NCBI RefSeq assembly: GCF_042944905.1
Contig: NZ_CP168496.1
Location: 2,728,001 to 2,792,000, forward strand
Direction: 5' to 3'
Length of the DNA stretch: 64,000 bases
Source: Psychrobacillus sp042944905
GTDB lineage: Bacteria > Bacillota > Bacilli > Bacillales_A > Planococcaceae
This document shows positions 16,794 through 27,471 of this stretch, piece after piece. The stretch's first letter is position 1. Every line of letters starts with the position of its first letter. The position numbers and the translations under genes are program-made. The notes under the pieces are model-generated. The model was not told the DNA's origin. It did not search any database and saw only the letters and a list, made by a program, of their open reading frames with translations.

Positions 16794-19700
16794 TTAATTT
16801 TTGAAATAATATAGTAACTCATCGAGCGTTTCATCATCTAAATAAGGGCTCATTCCACGTTCTAATCGATTATAGTTGCCTCTCATCAGGTAATCACCTT
16901 TACCTGCTAGTAGTTCTGCTCCTGGTTCGTCGATTACTACATTTGAAGCGTTGCTATCGCTTACACGTAAACAAATTCGTCCTGTTAAATTGTTTCGAGT
17001 ATTCGTATCAATGACGTCCGCCTTTGGAGATTGCGTACAAATAATTAGATGAATGCCCGCTGCACGAGATTTTTGTCCCAAACGTTGAATTGCATCTTTA
17101 ATACGCTTGGCAATTTCTTTATCCTGAATCATGAAGTCGGCAAATTCGTCAAATACAATGATTAATCGGCTCATTTCTGGCTGTTTGTTACTACGGCATC
17201 GGCGGTTGTACGCTGCAATATTTCTAGCCCCGATTTCACTTAGTTTTTCATATCTAGCATCCATTAATGCTGCTATTTCTTCCAAGTAATCTGCCGTTTC
17301 TTCTAAATCTGTTAAAACCTTATCTGTATGGCGCACATTTTTATAAACATTAAATTCTACCTGTTTTGGATCAATAAATGTAAATCGTAACTTTTGCTCA
17401 TCATATAAGCACATCATTGCTAAAACCATCGCATTTAAGCTGACACTTTTACCACTACCTGTTGTACCAGCCACTAAAATATGTGCAATTGTATCATTTA
17501 AATCCATATACATTACTTCATTCAATGGACTTAAACCTACTGGAACAACTGCTTTTTTATCAATATCTTCTGCTGAAATTTGCGTTCTAACAAATTGCAT
17601 AAATTCTTTAAAATAAATCGTATCCGGATTTTGACGATTTACATCAATCACAACTTTTCCTGTATTCATTACACGAGGTGCATCAGGAATTTGAAGCCAC
17701 ATCGCCATATCACTCTCTTTAGCTTTAATAGAGCTAAATTTTTCAGTGACTGGGATTATCCCTTCAAATCGCATAATATTGGCTCCGATTATTGTGTTTT
17801 TAATAGATAAATTTATATTGTTTTGGCGCAAACCACTTTCTAATTTCAACTTAAAATTATTAGCAAGCATCTGAGCATTTTCCATACGTTTTGCTAATGG
17901 TTCGTGTGATTCAGTTATGTTAGCTAATGCTACTACCTCTGGATAATTAAGTTTTACCTCTTCCAAATTAGGCTTAGATTCAACGTCACTACTAGTTGGG
18001 GGTGTATGAAGATTTCCTTCATCCTCTTCATTTGGTGTTTCAGGTTGTTCACCGTCTCCATCTAATTCAGGAATTGCGGGAATCTCTTCATCCTCATTTA
18101 TATTAGGCTCACACTCAAGTCCAAAAGCTTCAGCAACTTGACTTAAATGTTCTTCAAATTTTGATACAGCATACTCTTCTACTATTGGTGTCGCTACTTC
18201 TTGCGGAACTTTAAGGGCATTCAAGATATAGCTACGCGTATAGGTGTTACATTCCTGTCCCTCTTCATAACAATCTTGATAATGTCCAACAGATATCATG
18301 GTTTTATCTACGAATTGATCATCGTGTGAATAAATGTAAACGTCTGCCTGCTTCTCAAAGTTAAATTCAATGTCCCAATCAGTGCCCATACGTAGTTGAC
18401 GCATATAAATTAATTCTTCAGGCTTATACGCTCGATTATGCATTAGGTGTTTATAAAATGTTTCTAAACGATTATCTTTATCCAACATCATATCAAGCTG
18501 ACCAAAATATTTCCGTAAAGTCTCTACACCTGCATTTAATTGCGCTAATGCATCTGTACTCTCTTGCTCGTAAGATTGTCGGTGAATTAACTTAAGCTCA
18601 ACTAAACGTAGTGTAATTACAAACTTTCGATTTTCGATGTCCGGTTCAATAATAGTATGCAATAAATCTGGTCGCTTCGATTTTGTTCTAAACCAATCTA
18701 ACTCATCACATGCAGACCAAATATGGATTTTCCTTTCTACTTGCTTCTGTTCTTCTTTTTTTAAAGTTAGATAGATCGATAGCAATTCATGCATAAACTT
18801 ACCTGCACCCAATGAACGTAATACCGATGCCCCCGATAGTGATTTAGTTTTTAAAACAATGTCCTGGGTTACACTTGAATCAATCATTTTAATGCCTAGT
18901 AAATCCTTTAAACGATTCGCTAATCGATCGTGATAATAATAATTTTCCGTTTCATTTAATAAGCGATTCAAACTTTCAGATGATGAAATTAATACTTTAA
19001 CATCGTGCTGCGCTTTTTGAACAATTGAATACTTAATAATCTCAGCTTTAGTTGTAATTTGTTTTGCTATTAACGGATCGATATATTTATCGTAGGCTAC
19101 CACCCAATTAAATAAATCATGCATCTGCTCATAAAGCTTATTTTGCTCGTTTTCAGCTGTTGTAATTTCCGCTTTTAATAGTTGGACCTTATTCGACTTT
19201 AGACGTGCATCCTTTTTATTAATAATGTATTGAAGATTATAAAAATCTGCAAGCACCTCTGGCAATTCATGTGCCACATAATTAATATGGCGTGAACCCC
19301 CTTGACTGCTTATATAACCTACTTCATCGAAAATTGCCCATTGATGATCTGTTAAATTACATGGTGCAACTTCTGTCTCAAAAAATGCCTTTTTAATTGT
19401 TGAACTTGATACTTGTGTTAAAAAATCGATAAAGAATGCCAAATCGTAATCACTAAGAGTATTTTTAACTAGCTCTAGCACTGAAGAATCTGGTTCGTGA
19501 GGTACCAAGCTAATTTCTACTTTAGGTAATCCCCCTAAATGAATTAGTGGTACAATCAAGTCTTCACGAGTTTTAATCCATTGGCTTAGTCGATGATAAA
19601 TAAAGGACGACTGCCCTTTGCTATATATTGAAATATTCAATTTTTGTACGTTTGTATTTTTTAAAATGTTATCAATCGATTTAATAATATAGCTCTCGTT

Positions 19701-21998
19701 TGTAACATACATAAATAAAACATTTAAACAATCTTTGGCAAATGGATATACACTTAAATAATCCTTCGTTACTCGCTGTACTTCTGTGGCAAATAGCTCT
19801 GCTTTTTCTAACGTATTTGCACTTAAAGATTCGAGATCATAAATCCCTTCACCGTATCTTTCTGATTCTAATAAGTAAAGTGCACCTGTGGACTTTCTAG
19901 CAATATAAGCTGGTGGTACTTCCCCTAACTTAGCCATTAAATACTCACGATATTTCTTCATATCCGCAACTTCACTTACACGATTAACCGCATAATCTTT
20001 GTCTAAAAGCTCATCGTATAGCTTTTCTAGCCTAATAAATTTCGACATATAGCCTATTAAGCGCATTGGATGAAACACCGTTAGTGTAGCTTGTTCTACT
20101 AAATCATTTTGATTTAATACTCGAACTGTCGCTATACTATTGAACAACTCATATACTTTATCGACTGCATTTACACTGTCATAGCAATGATCTAGTAAAT
20201 CTAAAACTAATTTCTCTAATACATCAAAAACATCATTTGTAAATTGACCATTTACAATGTCTACTAGTAACTTCTGATACTGTACTAAAAAGCCTTGAAA
20301 ATACTGAATATGTCGGCTTAATGCTGGATCTTCAATTTTAGATAATGCCCGCACTAATTCTAGTTCGCTTTCAAAGGTCCTAAATACATGTCGACCATCT
20401 CGCACTTCTACATAACCTAAAGATTCTTCATTCTTTATTTTCTCTATAAATTCATAAAATGAAGTAGTTTTTGTATCAAGCATTGTACAATCTAATGCAA
20501 ATAAGGCTTTCTCAGATACTAAAGTCTCTCCATTTGAATTTATTACAACCATTTCTAAATCAAATGTAAGTTCTTCAGGAGTAGTATGTACCGTTTCATC
20601 AGCTGTAACTAACTTTACTTCCATATGCTTATTGAATTTACACAGTAAATTCAAGTGGAAATTTAAAGCTGTTGCTAAATCTTCATTCAAATTAGTCGTT
20701 CGAGGTAATACTTTAAAACAAACTTTTCCTTCAAAGTCTTGATTATCCAATCCTTCTAAAAGTACAATACTTTCACTTAAAACAGCAGTGATAACATCAC
20801 TGTATTCAGAAGGTGTTTCTAATTTACTCTCTAGACTTTTAATAGAGCGAATAACACCTGCTTCTTCTAGCTCTGTTTGATAATTTTCACGAAACTCTCG
20901 AATCGTTTCAATATCAGTTTTTCCCTCTATTGCATTAATCGCTTCGATAATCTCTGTCTCTGACTGAGTTTTTTGATCTTCAAGGCGTGATTTTTCATTA
21001 ACCATTTCAGCTTTTTGAATTAACTCATCAAATCGATCTTGTACATCTTCATATATATTCATTAAACGGTCTTTTAATTTGCGACTTTCTTTAAAATTAA
21101 ACACTTTCTCGGCTTCACTATATTCAATTTGTAAGAGATTCTTATTTTTTCGATATAAAAAATCTTCTATATCTTGTTTAAATCGCGCAACGTCATTTTC
21201 ATATATTTCCCAGACTGAACTTGAATAACCTGACTCACGCTCATTAGTAATAAAACGGTCCCCACTATTCATCAGCTGTTCAACATTTAAAATTTGCGTC
21301 ATAGATTTTCTTAATGAGCCTAAATAATAGTTCCGACGTAGCTCTTTTGTGAATTTTTGTTTATTCTTTAAATCTATATTTTTCGCTTTAAACAGTTGTA
21401 AATATGGATAAGCTGCTGCAATCTTTAGATGAATATCATTGACCTCTCCACTTACAACTTGGGTTATGAAATCAACTAATGTATACAATTGCATATCCGT
21501 AATTTCTTGATAGCAATAAATAAATTTCATTAATTGGTTAATATCAGCGACCGATAACAAATCAGCATCTTCTAAATAACTCCTTAAAGCATCTAACCCT
21601 ACTTGCGACAATAATACACTTTCATTAATTGCCACAATATCTTTCAAACTTTGTCCTTCAGGACGCTCTTCATTTACAACTAAAACAATGATTTGATTTT
21701 TACCAATGTTATTTCTTAACCAAACGATTGTTTCATGCTCTTGCAAAGTTAAAGTTTCATATCCTTCTACAGCTTGAACTGTTTTCAGTACTAATTGCAA
21801 ATCATTAGCTAACTCCACTTTTCTCGATTCAATGCTATTAATAATTGCTGGGATAAATTCATTTGGCATATGCTCTACTTTTAAAATGGTTTTTTGCTCA
21901 ACAGCCATTTGATTTTCATTAATAAATTGTTTAATATAATCAAAAACCCAGTCTCCTGCAATTGAACTTCTTTCAATCTCTTTCATCGTCATTTCCAC
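16794..21998 (-). CDS. sspH: SspH/DptH-like FtsK-type translocase of phosphorothioate restriction
   Basis: This is the largest protein in the window (1734 aa). The first 1300 residues are helical with coiled-coil segments (about 300-380 and 990-1030). An acidic Pro/Glu-rich linker follows (about 1300-1340), then an FtsK/HerA-type motor with Walker A GTTGSGKS (about 1512-1519) and Walker B IIVFDEFADF (about 1613-1622). The ending DSNASNVVID...GKGDYLMRG is typical of FtsK motors. DptH and SspH proteins share this plan and belong to the restriction arm that attacks unmodified DNA. The start GTG 21998 has AAGGAG inside the sspG end and is 2 bases from the sspG stop. It is clearly intact. Confidence 0.75.
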   Translation of the reverse strand: MEMTMKEIERSSIAGDWVFDYIKQFINENQMAVEQKTILKVEHMPNEFIPAIINSIESRKVELANDLQLVLKTVQAVEGYETLTLQEHETIVWLRNNIGKNQIIVLVVNEERPEGQSLKDIVAINESVLLSQVGLDALRSYLEDADLLSVADINQLMKFIYCYQEITDMQLYTLVDFITQVVSGEVNDIHLKIAAAYPYLQLFKAKNIDLKNKQKFTKELRRNYYLGSLRKSMTQILNVEQLMNSGDRFITNERESGYSSSVWEIYENDVARFKQDIEDFLYRKNKNLLQIEYSEAEKVFNFKESRKLKDRLMNIYEDVQDRFDELIQKAEMVNEKSRLEDQKTQSETEIIEAINAIEGKTDIETIREFRENYQTELEEAGVIRSIKSLESKLETPSEYSDVITAVLSESIVLLEGLDNQDFEGKVCFKVLPRTTNLNEDLATALNFHLNLLCKFNKHMEVKLVTADETVHTTPEELTFDLEMVVINSNGETLVSEKALFALDCTMLDTKTTSFYEFIEKIKNEESLGYVEVRDGRHVFRTFESELELVRALSKIEDPALSRHIQYFQGFLVQYQKLLVDIVNGQFTNDVFDVLEKLVLDLLDHCYDSVNAVDKVYELFNSIATVRVLNQNDLVEQATLTVFHPMRLIGYMSKFIRLEKLYDELLDKDYAVNRVSEVADMKKYREYLMAKLGEVPPAYIARKSTGALYLLESERYGEGIYDLESLSANTLEKAELFATEVQRVTKDYLSVYPFAKDCLNVLFMYVTNESYIIKSIDNILKNTNVQKLNISIYSKGQSSFIYHRLSQWIKTREDLIVPLIHLGGLPKVEISLVPHEPDSSVLELVKNTLSDYDLAFFIDFLTQVSSSTIKKAFFETEVAPCNLTDHQWAIFDEVGYISSQGGSRHINYVAHELPEVLADFYNLQYIINKKDARLKSNKVQLLKAEITTAENEQNKLYEQMHDLFNWVVAYDKYIDPLIAKQITTKAEIIKYSIVQKAQHDVKVLISSSESLNRLLNETENYYYHDRLANRLKDLLGIKMIDSSVTQDIVLKTKSLSGASVLRSLGAGKFMHELLSIYLTLKKEEQKQVERKIHIWSACDELDWFRTKSKRPDLLHTIIEPDIENRKFVITLRLVELKLIHRQSYEQESTDALAQLNAGVETLRKYFGQLDMMLDKDNRLETFYKHLMHNRAYKPEELIYMRQLRMGTDWDIEFNFEKQADVYIYSHDDQFVDKTMISVGHYQDCYEEGQECNTYTRSYILNALKVPQEVATPIVEEYAVSKFEEHLSQVAEAFGLECEPNINEDEEIPAIPELDGDGEQPETPNEEDEGNLHTPPTSSDVESKPNLEEVKLNYPEVVALANITESHEPLAKRMENAQMLANNFKLKLESGLRQNNINLSIKNTIIGANIMRFEGIIPVTEKFSSIKAKESDMAMWLQIPDAPRVMNTGKVVIDVNRQNPDTIYFKEFMQFVRTQISAEDIDKKAVVPVGLSPLNEVMYMDLNDTIAHILVAGTTGSGKSVSLNAMVLAMMCLYDEQKLRFTFIDPKQVEFNVYKNVRHTDKVLTDLEETADYLEEIAALMDARYEKLSEIGARNIAAYNRRCRSNKQPEMSRLIIVFDEFADFMIQDKEIAKRIKDAIQRLGQKSRAAGIHLIICTQSPKADVIDTNTRNNLTGRICLRVSDSNASNVVIDEPGAELLAGKGDYLMRGNYNRLERGMSPYLDDETLDELLYYFKN

Positions 21999-21999
21999 A

Positions 22000-23655
22000 C
22001 TAAACAGCTCCTTGTTTGAAATAAGGATTTTTTATTAATGCTGTTGCATCTGAGTATTCTTCTAATAAACCATTTTTCGCTAATTTTGATCTTAATTGTG
22101 TTCCATTATCGATAAAACAACGTAAATTGATTCGTTCGGCCGCATAAATGCCTGACTGCGTTGCTTCATCTTCAGCAATGACAATATGATAGCGCTCATA
22201 TAACTTGCGCTTAAATTCTTGAAAAGACATTTGTGGTGCCTCATCTAATAAGACACAAACAAATACGCTCAACAAATTATCGGATAATGTATAGCGAGCT
22301 TGTACACCTCGACTACTTATCATAAAGCCACCATCACGTGATAAGATATTTAAAATCGTACTTTGTTTCGACATGTCTTTACGTGAGATTTCCTTAATTT
22401 TCTGTACAAGTAATTTATACGCTTGCTTATTATCCTCAACAAGTGTACTAATCAGTTCTAGTTTACTAGCATCTTGTAACTTGGAATATTTCAAATCCTT
22501 AAAGAATTGCTTATAGTTATCGACAAGCATAGCTTGACTATTATTAGCGGCTTCTTTCCATTTCATTATTTTTGTTTCAGCATCACTTGCCGGAAGTAAT
22601 GTTTCTAAATGCTTATCTGTATGTCTATCAAAACATTCCTTAACAATGCGTTCATTATCTTTAAAGGCATGCTGAGCTAAACGTTTAATATGTGGATTGG
22701 CACCGTCCATACAATCAATAAACAATTTGTATTGCTCCCCAATATACTCACTAGCTTGTGTCATCATGTAACTATAAATATGGAAGTTTACGAGAGACGT
22801 CAACATTCCCATAAACTCATAAATATCTACATTTATTTTCATTAATGCATTTAAATCTTCCGCCATTACTCGATAAATATCTTTATTAGTATCTGGTAAA
22901 GTCGGATACTCACTTTTAGCTGCACCTTCGTATTGCTCCAAAAGTTCCTGTGTTTTTTGTAATAAAACCGATTTACTCAATGGTTGATTATAATCAAATT
23001 GCGCCTCTTCATTCAAAGATTTACAAATTGAATTTACAATGCGTCCAATATTTTGGTTACCACTCATTAAACGTTTAAATTGGGTCTCAATCGACGTTCT
23101 TAATTTACTATCATGGGCAGTTCCATACGTTAACATTAAATAATATAATTCTCCACCACGTGCAAAAAAGTTACGTTCAAATGCATTTACTTCATTGTCA
23201 CCTTTTTTTCTAGAACGTAATTCAAAAAATAAGAGGGCCTCATTTAAAGGAAACAGCATCTGTGCATACCATGAGCGATCCATTGCTTTTCCTTCCGCTC
23301 TTAATAGTTCAACTCGTAAATTTTTGAAAAATAATTGTAAGTCCTCTAAATCATTTTTTTGAATACCTAGTTCTTTAATTAACTTCTCTTTTTCTTCAAG
23401 TGAAAATTCTAGATAGCTCGGTTCACCTTTTTTTACTGCTCCGTGTTTTTCCCCTTCAAATACAAACTGTCTAAAAAGCTCCATTTTTTTACGAGAATAA
23501 TGTGTCGCATCCAGCTTGTAATTAGCCCCAGCTATAACATTTAAAAATTCCAAAACATATTCGACACCACGTTGACCATCTGTAAAACGATGCCCCCAAA
23601 TTTGCTCCGATAATTTATTAGAATAAAATTGTTTATCTGCTACTTGAGTTTCCAT
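22000..23655 (-). CDS. sspG: SspG/DptG-like restriction subunit
   Basis: The start is uncertain: ATG 23655 (551 aa) has GGGGTG 6 bases upstream, while TTG 23676 overlaps sspF. The protein is helical and soluble, with no catalytic motif that I can name. It is assigned by position between an sspF/dptF-like ATPase gene and an sspH/dptH-like translocase gene, where DptG/SspG is expected; sequence alone would not identify it. DptF, DptG and DptH act together to restrict DNA lacking phosphorothioates in Dnd systems, and SspFGH do so in Ssp systems. It ends 2 bases before the sspH start. Confidence 0.6.
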   Translation of the reverse strand: METQVADKQFYSNKLSEQIWGHRFTDGQRGVEYVLEFLNVIAGANYKLDATHYSRKKMELFRQFVFEGEKHGAVKKGEPSYLEFSLEEKEKLIKELGIQKNDLEDLQLFFKNLRVELLRAEGKAMDRSWYAQMLFPLNEALLFFELRSRKKGDNEVNAFERNFFARGGELYYLMLTYGTAHDSKLRTSIETQFKRLMSGNQNIGRIVNSICKSLNEEAQFDYNQPLSKSVLLQKTQELLEQYEGAAKSEYPTLPDTNKDIYRVMAEDLNALMKINVDIYEFMGMLTSLVNFHIYSYMMTQASEYIGEQYKLFIDCMDGANPHIKRLAQHAFKDNERIVKECFDRHTDKHLETLLPASDAETKIMKWKEAANNSQAMLVDNYKQFFKDLKYSKLQDASKLELISTLVEDNKQAYKLLVQKIKEISRKDMSKQSTILNILSRDGGFMISSRGVQARYTLSDNLLSVFVCVLLDEAPQMSFQEFKRKLYERYHIVIAEDEATQSGIYAAERINLRCFIDNGTQLRSKLAKNGLLEEYSDATALIKNPYFKQGAV

Positions 23656-23668
23656 AGTCATCACCCCA

Positions 23669-25396
23669 TTAATCAAATTCAGGTTCTAAATCTATTTCAT
23701 TTGAACCCTGACCATTAACTGTAATTTGACGTAGTACATACGCATCTTGCCTCTGATTATATTTTAAGATTTCTAAAATATTATCTTTAGTGTCATTTGA
23801 CCTAATTAACTTGTTTTTAAAATTATTAATTAGAATCTCTACATCGTCACTTAAAATATGTGGTAGGCCACCATTTGCAAGTCGCATTAAGTATTCAAAT
23901 AACAGAAGGTTAATTTTCAACTGTATGCCATCTACCTCTAAACAAATACTACTTGCAGCATAGTCTAAATCCCTATCTTTCTTTTCAACATTCCATCCGA
24001 GATTAGAAAATTCGATAATGCGGTAAATAAATAAATTTTCATTTACCACGTATAACGCATTAGTGGGCGAATAAACAATTTGTTTGGCAAAGTATTGATT
24101 TAACCCTCTTATTAAGCTTTTTTGAATGACTGGATCGACCATTTCATTTTTTAATATTTGCAAGAAATTTTGTCTAAACTTAAAAGCTATCATACTTTTT
24201 TCATTTGAAGTCGCAACGGGTAACGATGATTTGGATTCAAAATAATATTTCCTTCTTAAACGAGGTAGCCAATTATTTGCGAGTACTACACCTAAATTTT
24301 CATCTGTTTTATATAATGAACGGTACTGATGTAATTCTTGCTTAAAATAACCATATTCGGTATCAATATTCACACTAAACAAACGATCATGCTCCTCAGC
24401 ACTATCGTCACCTGACAAATCCCCATTAAAGATAAAATCATCTACTTTAGAATTTGAAAGTAAACCCGGATCATACTTTTTAATTTCCATAAAGCCAGGG
24501 ATTTTTTCAAAGAAATCAGCAGAAGCCGAATGTCCAAATAAATTCTCATAATACACTTTGCGGGCCTGTTCTTGTAAAGCTTCTCCTTTTGCCTGATGAA
24601 TAGCTTCACAACTTAGACCACCAATTTGAACATATGCTAGCTGGATTAGTAATTCTCGCATAGTCATATGTGTTTGACTCGCGTCTAGCGAACGATAAAT
24701 ACGATTAATTAATACCTGTACATCCTTTTCTTTCAACTTATTATGATTATGAAAGATGATACATTTTCTTTGCTGCTTACAAGCACTACAAGTCGTCCAA
24801 TTGTCTTTTTTATTCCACTCTTGCAAAATCTTCAAGGCATAAATAGAGCTTGATGTATGGAGTAAATTGTAAATATGCAAACGCTGTGGTTTAGGTGCTG
24901 TACGGTCCGATAGTTGGCTTGTGACGATATCATATAATGCTTTTAGTTCCGGATTTTTCACTAAAGCATGCGTAAGCTTCCCTTCATTCGCAGCAATCAA
25001 ATAACACTCATTTTGATTTGCAATAGCGTTTTGAAGTCGCACTAATTCTTGGTTGATAACGTTATCTTGTAACTCTGAAAAGTCTTTAATGATTCGAATT
25101 ATTTTACCACTAACTTTTACTTCTTCAATGCCTTTAGGGTCCCATTTTTCTAGTTGAACACCTGTAAGATTTTCATAAACATTTCTACAAATGCGTGTTT
25201 TACCATCTCCTGCATTACCTGTGATAATAATAGATGTAGGCTCACTTCTCATTAGATTAATAATGGTTTTATTGATTTCGGACTCGACTTCATACTGTAC
25301 TGTTTCTGTATATTCATCGAATATCTTCGTATAATCTGACATCGAGATATCATATTGCTTAACAAACTTCACGAACGGATTAATTAAATTTTGCAT
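23669..25396 (-). CDS. sspF: SspF/DptF-like ATPase, first gene of the ssp operon
   Basis: The product (575 aa from ATG 25396; GTG 25399 also possible) has a P-loop GNAGDGKT (about 60-67), like the G-x-x-G-D-G-K-S/T loop of DptF proteins. It also has a zinc-finger-like cluster CSACKQQRKC (about 203-212). In Dnd/Ssp restriction the F subunit is an ATPase of the complex with G and H. It opens a six-gene minus-strand operon (F-G-H-B-C-HEPN) with gaps of 2-50 bases or overlaps, so restriction genes are transcribed before the modification genes sspB and sspC. AGGGG lies upstream. The promoter should lie in the AT-rich stretch 25400-25500. Confidence 0.65.
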   Translation of the reverse strand: MQNLINPFVKFVKQYDISMSDYTKIFDEYTETVQYEVESEINKTIINLMRSEPTSIIITGNAGDGKTRICRNVYENLTGVQLEKWDPKGIEEVKVSGKIIRIIKDFSELQDNVINQELVRLQNAIANQNECYLIAANEGKLTHALVKNPELKALYDIVTSQLSDRTAPKPQRLHIYNLLHTSSSIYALKILQEWNKKDNWTTCSACKQQRKCIIFHNHNKLKEKDVQVLINRIYRSLDASQTHMTMRELLIQLAYVQIGGLSCEAIHQAKGEALQEQARKVYYENLFGHSASADFFEKIPGFMEIKKYDPGLLSNSKVDDFIFNGDLSGDDSAEEHDRLFSVNIDTEYGYFKQELHQYRSLYKTDENLGVVLANNWLPRLRRKYYFESKSSLPVATSNEKSMIAFKFRQNFLQILKNEMVDPVIQKSLIRGLNQYFAKQIVYSPTNALYVVNENLFIYRIIEFSNLGWNVEKKDRDLDYAASSICLEVDGIQLKINLLLFEYLMRLANGGLPHILSDDVEILINNFKNKLIRSNDTKDNILEILKYNQRQDAYVLRQITVNGQGSNEIDLEPEFD

Positions 25397-25402
25397 CACC
25401 AA

Positions 25403-25962
25403 TTCAACCCCTATATAGTAAATTCAGCATGTAACAATATAATTAAATATTACCATATCATAGTGCATTAAATAACGTTATTTAACTATTTTATACTTTT
25501 TATTGAACATTTAAAATTCAATCTAATTTAAAAATCGGATAACTTTTGGATCTACGTTAATATCTTAGACACAAAAAAGTTAAGTCCGTTTCAAAACAGC
25601 ATCCATTCATGGAGTGTCCTGTATCCCGCGAAACCAGTCAAGTGAAAGGACGTACTCGACAGCTTTCACTCGATACAAGCAATAGAAACCACGTATATTG
25701 TTTCCGAAAAATGTGTAGGCAGGGCAAAATAGTGATCCGAACTACCCATTCTATCAAATAGCTACTTTAGGCATAAGTTACATAAGACGGAGACGATGCC
25801 GAAGTTTGTGGATTATTTGTACTTCTAAATTTAATTTTGAACCTTTTTCAAAAAGATTCTTTTTATTATGAAAAAAGATATAATTAATATATTTATAAAA
25901 TATAATTCAAGGTGTGTTTACTTTTGTCCAATCAAGTGACATTTGAAAATGGTGGCACTTAA
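25403..25962. other. Intergenic stretch upstream of the ssp operon
   Basis: About 560 bases without a convincing gene. The part next to sspF (25410-25520) is very AT-rich and probably holds its promoter. The middle (25600-25780) is less AT-rich and has short inverted pieces such as TCCATTCATGGA (25609-25620). I see no tRNA or known RNA fold there. Confidence 0.3.
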
Positions 25963-26437
25963 GCAATCAAAGGATTTAATTTTCAAAAAGCGAATCTTAT
26001 TCTTATTGCAATAAATAATTTAAAATTTATATAGAAGTAGAAGATGATATAGCTGTTTCCCATGATGGTCATAAAGCTTATATCCAAGTAAAAAAACAAA
26101 AACATAGTATCGCTACTCTTACAAAATATAAATGTAAAAAGCATCGATAATTTTAGAAACGATAGAAATGAGCATTTAAATGCTAAACAAGAATATTTAA
26201 TAAACAAAAATTATAAGTAATATTCTATCGAATAGAAATATTCAATCTTTATAAAATCTCATTGAAAACAAAGTACACCAAGAATTATTTAATACATTTA
26301 GAGCAACTGAAGGTAAAATTCGTAAAGATGATTTTAGTAAAGAATTTAGTGAATTTATTAATGAGTATGAGTTGGCTCTAAATAATAATTCTTCTAACGA
26401 TAATAAAATAAACGATATTAAGTTTTGTGAATTCTAA
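25963..26437 (+). pseudogene. Remnant of a DUF4297/Cap4-like nuclease gene
   Basis: One frame reads AIKGFNFQKANLILIAINNL from 25963. A frameshift then continues at 26031 as IEVEDDIAV...KAYIQVKKQK. The G-F-x-F-Q start, the acidic strand E-x-E-x-D-D and the Q-V-K strand are the signature of the DUF4297/Cap4-type PD-(D/E)XK nucleases used in CBASS and Avs defence. A further open piece at 26258-26437 (ENKVHQELFNTFRATEGKI...) may be a more distal part. The gene is broken by frameshifts, stops and deletion. It overlaps no intact gene. Confidence 0.5.
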
Positions 26438-26458
26438 AGAAGTTTCTGGAAGTGGAAA

Positions 26459-26486
26459 CGATGCTAACATTAAAACGTTAGCATCG
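26459..26486. terminator. Hairpin after the nuclease remnant
   Basis: CGATGCTAAC and GTTAGCATCG form a perfect 10-bp stem with an 8-base loop. No long T-run follows, so it is either a weak terminator or a protein-binding palindrome. Confidence 0.5.
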
Positions 26487-26805
26487 TACACTCTTTATTC
26501 AAACCTCATTTCCCAGAATTCAAGTCTTATTTTACCTTTTGGAATGGATTCATTTTTAAAGAATGAGACCTCTAATTATTTCAAAAAAATATGTTTTTAT
26601 TTTTATTAACCTATTACCTTACAATATCTACCAAAATTTTCTTCTCAATTGTCGAAGAAAATTTATCTTTTATTGACGAAAAGTAAGCGTCAAATATACC
26701 CCACCTTCTAACCAACTAACCCATATGTGATAATTAACTTCACAATAATGGTTAGGTGGTTTTTTCGTAAGCGTCAAATAATGAACACATTGTTTCTTAT
26801 AAAAG

Positions 26806-26844
26806 AAAATGCCTTTCCGACTTTTTTGTCAGAAAGGCATTTCT
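26806..26844. terminator. Hairpin terminator after the left IS66 half
   Basis: AAATGCCTTTC and GAAAGGCATTT pair around a loop rich in T. On the minus strand it directly follows the transposase stop at 26844. Confidence 0.65.
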
Positions 26845-27436
26845 TATTTCTTTGATTGAATATAGCAATCAGCTGGGAGGTCTTTCGACCAAGGCAAAAG
26901 ATGTTCAATTTTTAGATTCTCTTCCATATCGAACTGCGGAAGTTCTTCGAAAAGATATTGTAGATAGAAGAACGGGTTCAATCCATTCTCTTTGGCAGTC
27001 TCTACGAGACTGTAGATGATTGCGCTGGAGTTCGCACCATTCGTTGAAGCTGCAAATAGCCAGTTTTTCCGTCCGATAACGAACGGTTTGATGGACCTCT
27101 CTGCTCGATTGTTGTCGATCTCGATACGTCCATCCTTCATAAACGTGATTAGCTTTGGCCACTGCTTCAGCGTATAAGAGATTGCCATTCCAGTTGCTGA
27201 TTTAGGTGTCACAAGTTCCTGTTGTTCTTTTAGCCATACCAAATAAGCATCAAGCACAGGCTGACTGTCGTTCTGTCTTATATGGAGCCGTTCTTCAGCA
27301 CTTAGACCTTTGTTCTTACGTTCAATTGCAAACAGTTTATTACAAAAGTCTAGTCCTTTCTTGGCAACTGTTGAACGACCAACACCAGGTGGTGCCCCCT
27401 TGAGAGCTTTGAGCGACTCATCAAATTTTCGCCGTA
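26844..27436 (-). pseudogene. IS66 transposase, C-terminal half only (left copy)
   Basis: The frame reads HVRRKFDESL at the junction and continues through IEIDNNRAERSIKPFVIGRK and LVETAKENGLNPFFYL, all hallmarks of the IS66 transposase C-terminal domain. The conserved E of the DDE set lies in this part (RAERS); the two D residues of the missing N-terminal half are absent. The break falls exactly at the W-A-H-x-R-R-K-F segment where the RIT element begins. The protein cannot be an active transposase. Confidence 0.8.
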
Positions 27437-27439
27437 CGT

Positions 27440-27471
27440 GTACCTTATCCAAGTTCTTAGATAAGGCGCAT
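27440..27471. repeat. 32-bp terminal palindromic repeat of the RIT element, left
   Basis: The 32 bp here are identical, in the same orientation, to 30927-30958. They contain the palindrome CCTTATC...GATAAGG around a central AAGTTCTTA. Just inside is TTATCCGAGAAGAA, which recurs inverted near the right end. Confidence 0.85.

Noticed and set aside
12555..25396. BREX, DISARM or plain Dnd system
   Set aside because: No PglX-type methylase, BrxL, DrmA/B or DndD/DndE gene is present. A DUF4007 gene with a PAPS-reductase gene and FGH-like genes fits Ssp better.
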